Part shown: one piece after another, positions 43,039 through 44,917 of the stretch
How positions within the stretch are numbered: the stretch's first letter is position 1
Layout of the letters: the number at the start of each line of letters is the position of its first letter
Source: Halieaceae bacterium
GTDB taxonomy: Bacteria > Pseudomonadota > Gammaproteobacteria > Pseudomonadales > Halieaceae
Length of the DNA stretch: 44,917 bases
NCBI GenBank assembly: GCA_902518075.1
Contig: CABYEX010000009.1
Location: forward strand, 1 to 44,917
Direction: 5' to 3'
Notes under the pieces: model-generated
What the model was told of the DNA's origin: nothing
Seen by the model: only the letters and a program-made list of their open reading frames with translations
The model's database searches: none
Program-made: the position numbers and the translations under genes

Positions 43039-43779
43039 TCAACCCCCTTTACCGAGGCTCTTTAAATCCTTAAAAACCTCTCGAGTCCGAATCGCCCGAC
43101 CCCCTGTGAGTTGCCTGACCGCCGCGCGCGTAATTCCCTTGAGCAGCAACAGCTCATCGATTCCCAGTGCATCCGCTCCTTCCCACCACTGCCGGAGGCG
43201 AATAATTTGCGCTCCCGGCAGCAACCGATCGCCTCGAGATGGCGCAGCAACACTCTCCGCGACACAAAAACCAAGATCAACCTCAAATCGGTAGTGCGCC
43301 TCCGCCCTGATAGGCTCCCTCTGATCATCACTGTCCCATTCCACGCTATAGCCCAGCTCAGTAAGCAAAACGAGCTCAAACCGGCGCAGACTTTCCTCGC
43401 CCGCCCCCTCATAAAGGGACTCAATCGCCTGCCCATAGGCCAGAAACAATGGGGGCGACACATCCATCCGTGGTAGCGAGCGGACCAGCAACTCATTTAG
43501 ATAGAGGCCGCTCATCAATGCGTCACCGCGCAGAAAATACCCTGGCCCAGGTGCCTCGGCTGAACGCAGTGTTTTCAGCTCACTACGACCCACAAAGGTA
43601 ATCAGTAGCGGACAGAAGGGCTGTAACAGTGAGGCGAGGCTCCCACCCCGCTTACGACGATGAGCGCCCCTCACGACGGCACCACAACGCCCAAGCTCCG
43701 CGCTAAAGAACTCCACCAGCATCCCGCTGTCGCCATAACTCTGCCGGGATAGCACCCAGGCTGGCTGCGCCGTGATCAT
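43039..43779 (-). CDS. recO: DNA repair protein RecO
   Basis: RecO works with RecR and RecF to load RecA on SSB-coated gaps and to anneal strands. The 246-aa protein has the N-terminal OB fold ([39 protein letters not shown]) and the helical C-terminal part with [12 protein letters not shown]. Zinc cysteines are not evident, as in other gammaproteobacteria. The start overlaps the era stop (ATGA). Confidence 0.95.
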   Translation of the reverse strand: MITAQPAWVLSRQSYGDSGMLVEFFSAELGRCGAVVRGAHRRKRGGSLASLLQPFCPLLITFVGRSELKTLRSAEAPGPGYFLRGDALMSGLYLNELLVRSLPRMDVSPPLFLAYGQAIESLYEGAGEESLRRFELVLLTELGYSVEWDSDDQREPIRAEAHYRFEVDLGFCVAESVAAPSRGDRLLPGAQIIRLRQWWEGADALGIDELLLLKGITRAAVRQLTGGRAIRTREVFKDLKSLGKGG

Positions 43780-44681
43780 TGGCCACCCTGCGGATCCAGC
43801 CCCAAGGTTTTCAGCGCTCGGATGTCATCCGACCATCCGGACTTCACCTTCACCCACAGCTTTAGCATCACCTTACTGTCAAAGGCGCGTTCCATATCGC
43901 GTCTCGCCGACGTCCCAATCGACTTCAATCGGCCGCCGGACTCTCCAATCAGGATTTTTTTCTGGCCGTCTCGCTCAACCAGAATGAGCGCATTGATGTG
44001 CAAGACACCTCGCTTATCGTGCTTAAATGCCTCGATCTCGACCGCCGTAGAATAAGGCAACTCATCACCCAACTGTCTCACAATCTTCTCGCGAACCAGT
44101 TCGGCAGCAAGGAATCGCTGACTCCGATCGGTGATCTGATCTTTGGGAAAAAGGTGGGGCCCTGCTGGAGCCTGCGTCGCAACATAAGCGGCGAGCTGAT
44201 TCAACCCATGTGCCCGCAGCGCAGAAACCGGGAATACGGCGTTAAATTCGCAGCGCCCGGATAGCGCCTCGGTGAAGGGCAACAATTCATTCTTCTGCTC
44301 CATTAAGTCGACCTTGTTAATCACGAGGGCGACTGGTGTTCGCTGCTGACCAACCAGCTCCAGCACAAAATCATCCTCCTCAGTCCACTTGGTGCGGTCA
44401 CATAGAAACAAAGTGAGATCCACATCGTTCAGTGCCGACGCAGCCGCTTTGTTCATGGCCCGATTAATCGCCTTGGACTGACCAAGGTGCATGCCGGGTG
44501 TGTCGACATACACAAGCTGGGTATTCTCAACGGTGATCACCCCAAGAACCTGATGACGGGTCGTCTGGGGTTTACGTGACGTGATACTGAGCTTTTGCCC
44601 CAGCAAATGATTCAACAAAGTGGACTTACCGACATTCGGGCGACCGACGATAGCCACCATCCCACACCGCTGTTCAGTCAT
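43776..44681 (-). CDS. era: GTPase Era
   Basis: Era binds 16S rRNA near the 3' end and acts in small-subunit assembly. The 301 aa have the GTPase motifs GRPNVGKS (13-20), DTPG (60-63) and NKVD (about 124-127), and a C-terminal KH domain with the [17 protein letters not shown] turn. It overlaps rnc by 8 bases and recO by 4, giving the usual rnc-era-recO unit. Confidence 0.97.
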   Translation of the reverse strand: MTEQRCGMVAIVGRPNVGKSTLLNHLLGQKLSITSRKPQTTRHQVLGVITVENTQLVYVDTPGMHLGQSKAINRAMNKAAASALNDVDLTLFLCDRTKWTEEDDFVLELVGQQRTPVALVINKVDLMEQKNELLPFTEALSGRCEFNAVFPVSALRAHGLNQLAAYVATQAPAGPHLFPKDQITDRSQRFLAAELVREKIVRQLGDELPYSTAVEIEAFKHDKRGVLHINALILVERDGQKKILIGESGGRLKSIGTSARRDMERAFDSKVMLKLWVKVKSGWSDDIRALKTLGLDPQGGQ

Positions 44682-44917
44682 TCGCTTGCCCCGATACCTG
44701 GCTTAGCATGTCCGCCGCGGCCGACTTCTCCGCCCGACGCCGGCTTGTCCCGGTTGCTTCGGTCTCACACTGCCGACTCGGCAGGCGACAACACACTCGG
44801 AAAGACTGCTGATGATCGCTCCCTGAAACTTCAACTACCGTGTATTCCGGTAATGCCTCACCACGAGCCTGGCACCACTCTTGCAACTGCGTCTTCGCAT
44901 CAATCGTGTCACTGGGT
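44674..44917 (-). CDS. rnc: Ribonuclease III, C-terminal part (partial)
   Basis: Only the double-stranded RNA-binding domain is in the window: [22 protein letters not shown] (shown in parts: DAKTQLQEW, then ALPEYTV), FRVCCRLP, and [17 protein letters not shown], the typical dsRBD ending. The RNase domain lies to the right of 44917. It heads the rnc-era-recO unit. Confidence 0.93.
   Translation of the reverse strand, partial: PSDTIDAKTQLQEWCQARGEALPEYTVVEVSGSDHQQSFRVCCRLPSRQCETEATGTSRRRAEKSAAADMLSQVSGQAND

Noticed and set aside
1..44917. CRISPR array, insertion sequence, prophage or toxin-antitoxin locus
   Set aside because: No regularly spaced repeats, transposase, integrase or phage structural genes were seen; the only tandem repeats are codons of the H1-like gene.

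Overview
This window looks like a chromosomal segment of a free-living, probably marine, gammaproteobacterium. The order leuC-leuD-leuB-asd-fimV matches the Pseudomonas/Cellvibrionales arrangement. RlmKL, SlyX, YciH, Slt, CysM, MazG and the rnc-era-recO run are all gammaproteobacterial in type. The density of oxygenases and lipid-type enzymes fits the OM60/NOR5 (Halieaceae) group, but that placement is an inference from gene content and not from a phylogenetic marker. Gene packing is tight: no stretch above 300 bases lacks a gene, many genes overlap by 1-13 bases, and several use GTG or TTG starts.

Left core block (1-10303, all minus strand): the start of fimV, asd, then the leucine genes leuB, leuD and leuC. 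Next come the 23S rRNA methyltransferase fusion rlmL, two lipoproteins of unknown function and a small methyltransferase that run into rlmL as one unit, and the acyltransferase plsC.

Middle block (10440-22202): a small SutA-like protein with its own near-consensus promoter; a three-gene unit made of an SRPBCC-SDR fusion, an epoxide hydrolase and a hotdog thioesterase; an amidohydrolase behind slyX; yciH; an MDR oxidoreductase; the lytic transglycosylase slt; selD-selU for tRNA selenouridine; and tRNA-Arg(CCT).

Accessory block (22246-39854): EthD and GST genes; an operon of ATP-grasp ligase, cytochrome P450 and Rieske oxygenase; a flavin monooxygenase with an SRAP protein; an MFS carrier; a thioesterase; and a CsoR-controlled metal operon with two 17-bp operators in its promoter region. 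After these come a DUF429-PepSY pair and a CYP153-type P450 operon (diiron ferritin-like protein, [2Fe-2S] ferredoxin, CYP153) facing a divergent AraC-type regulator, then a second GST. Two P450s, a Rieske enzyme, a flavin monooxygenase, epoxide hydrolase, GSTs and SDR/MDR enzymes together suggest oxidation of hydrophobic compounds, with CYP153 pointing to alkanes or fatty chains.

Right core block (39995-44917, all minus strand): a Lys/Ala/Pro repeat histone H1-like protein with a clear terminator, adk, mazG, cysM, recO, era and the 3' end of rnc.

The best candidates for something undescribed are the ATP-grasp/P450/Rieske operon, the CYP153 operon with a diiron protein and no ferredoxin reductase, and the CsoR operon, which has a predicted outer-membrane barrel, a His-rich CxxC protein and a MerT-like membrane protein but no copper ATPase.
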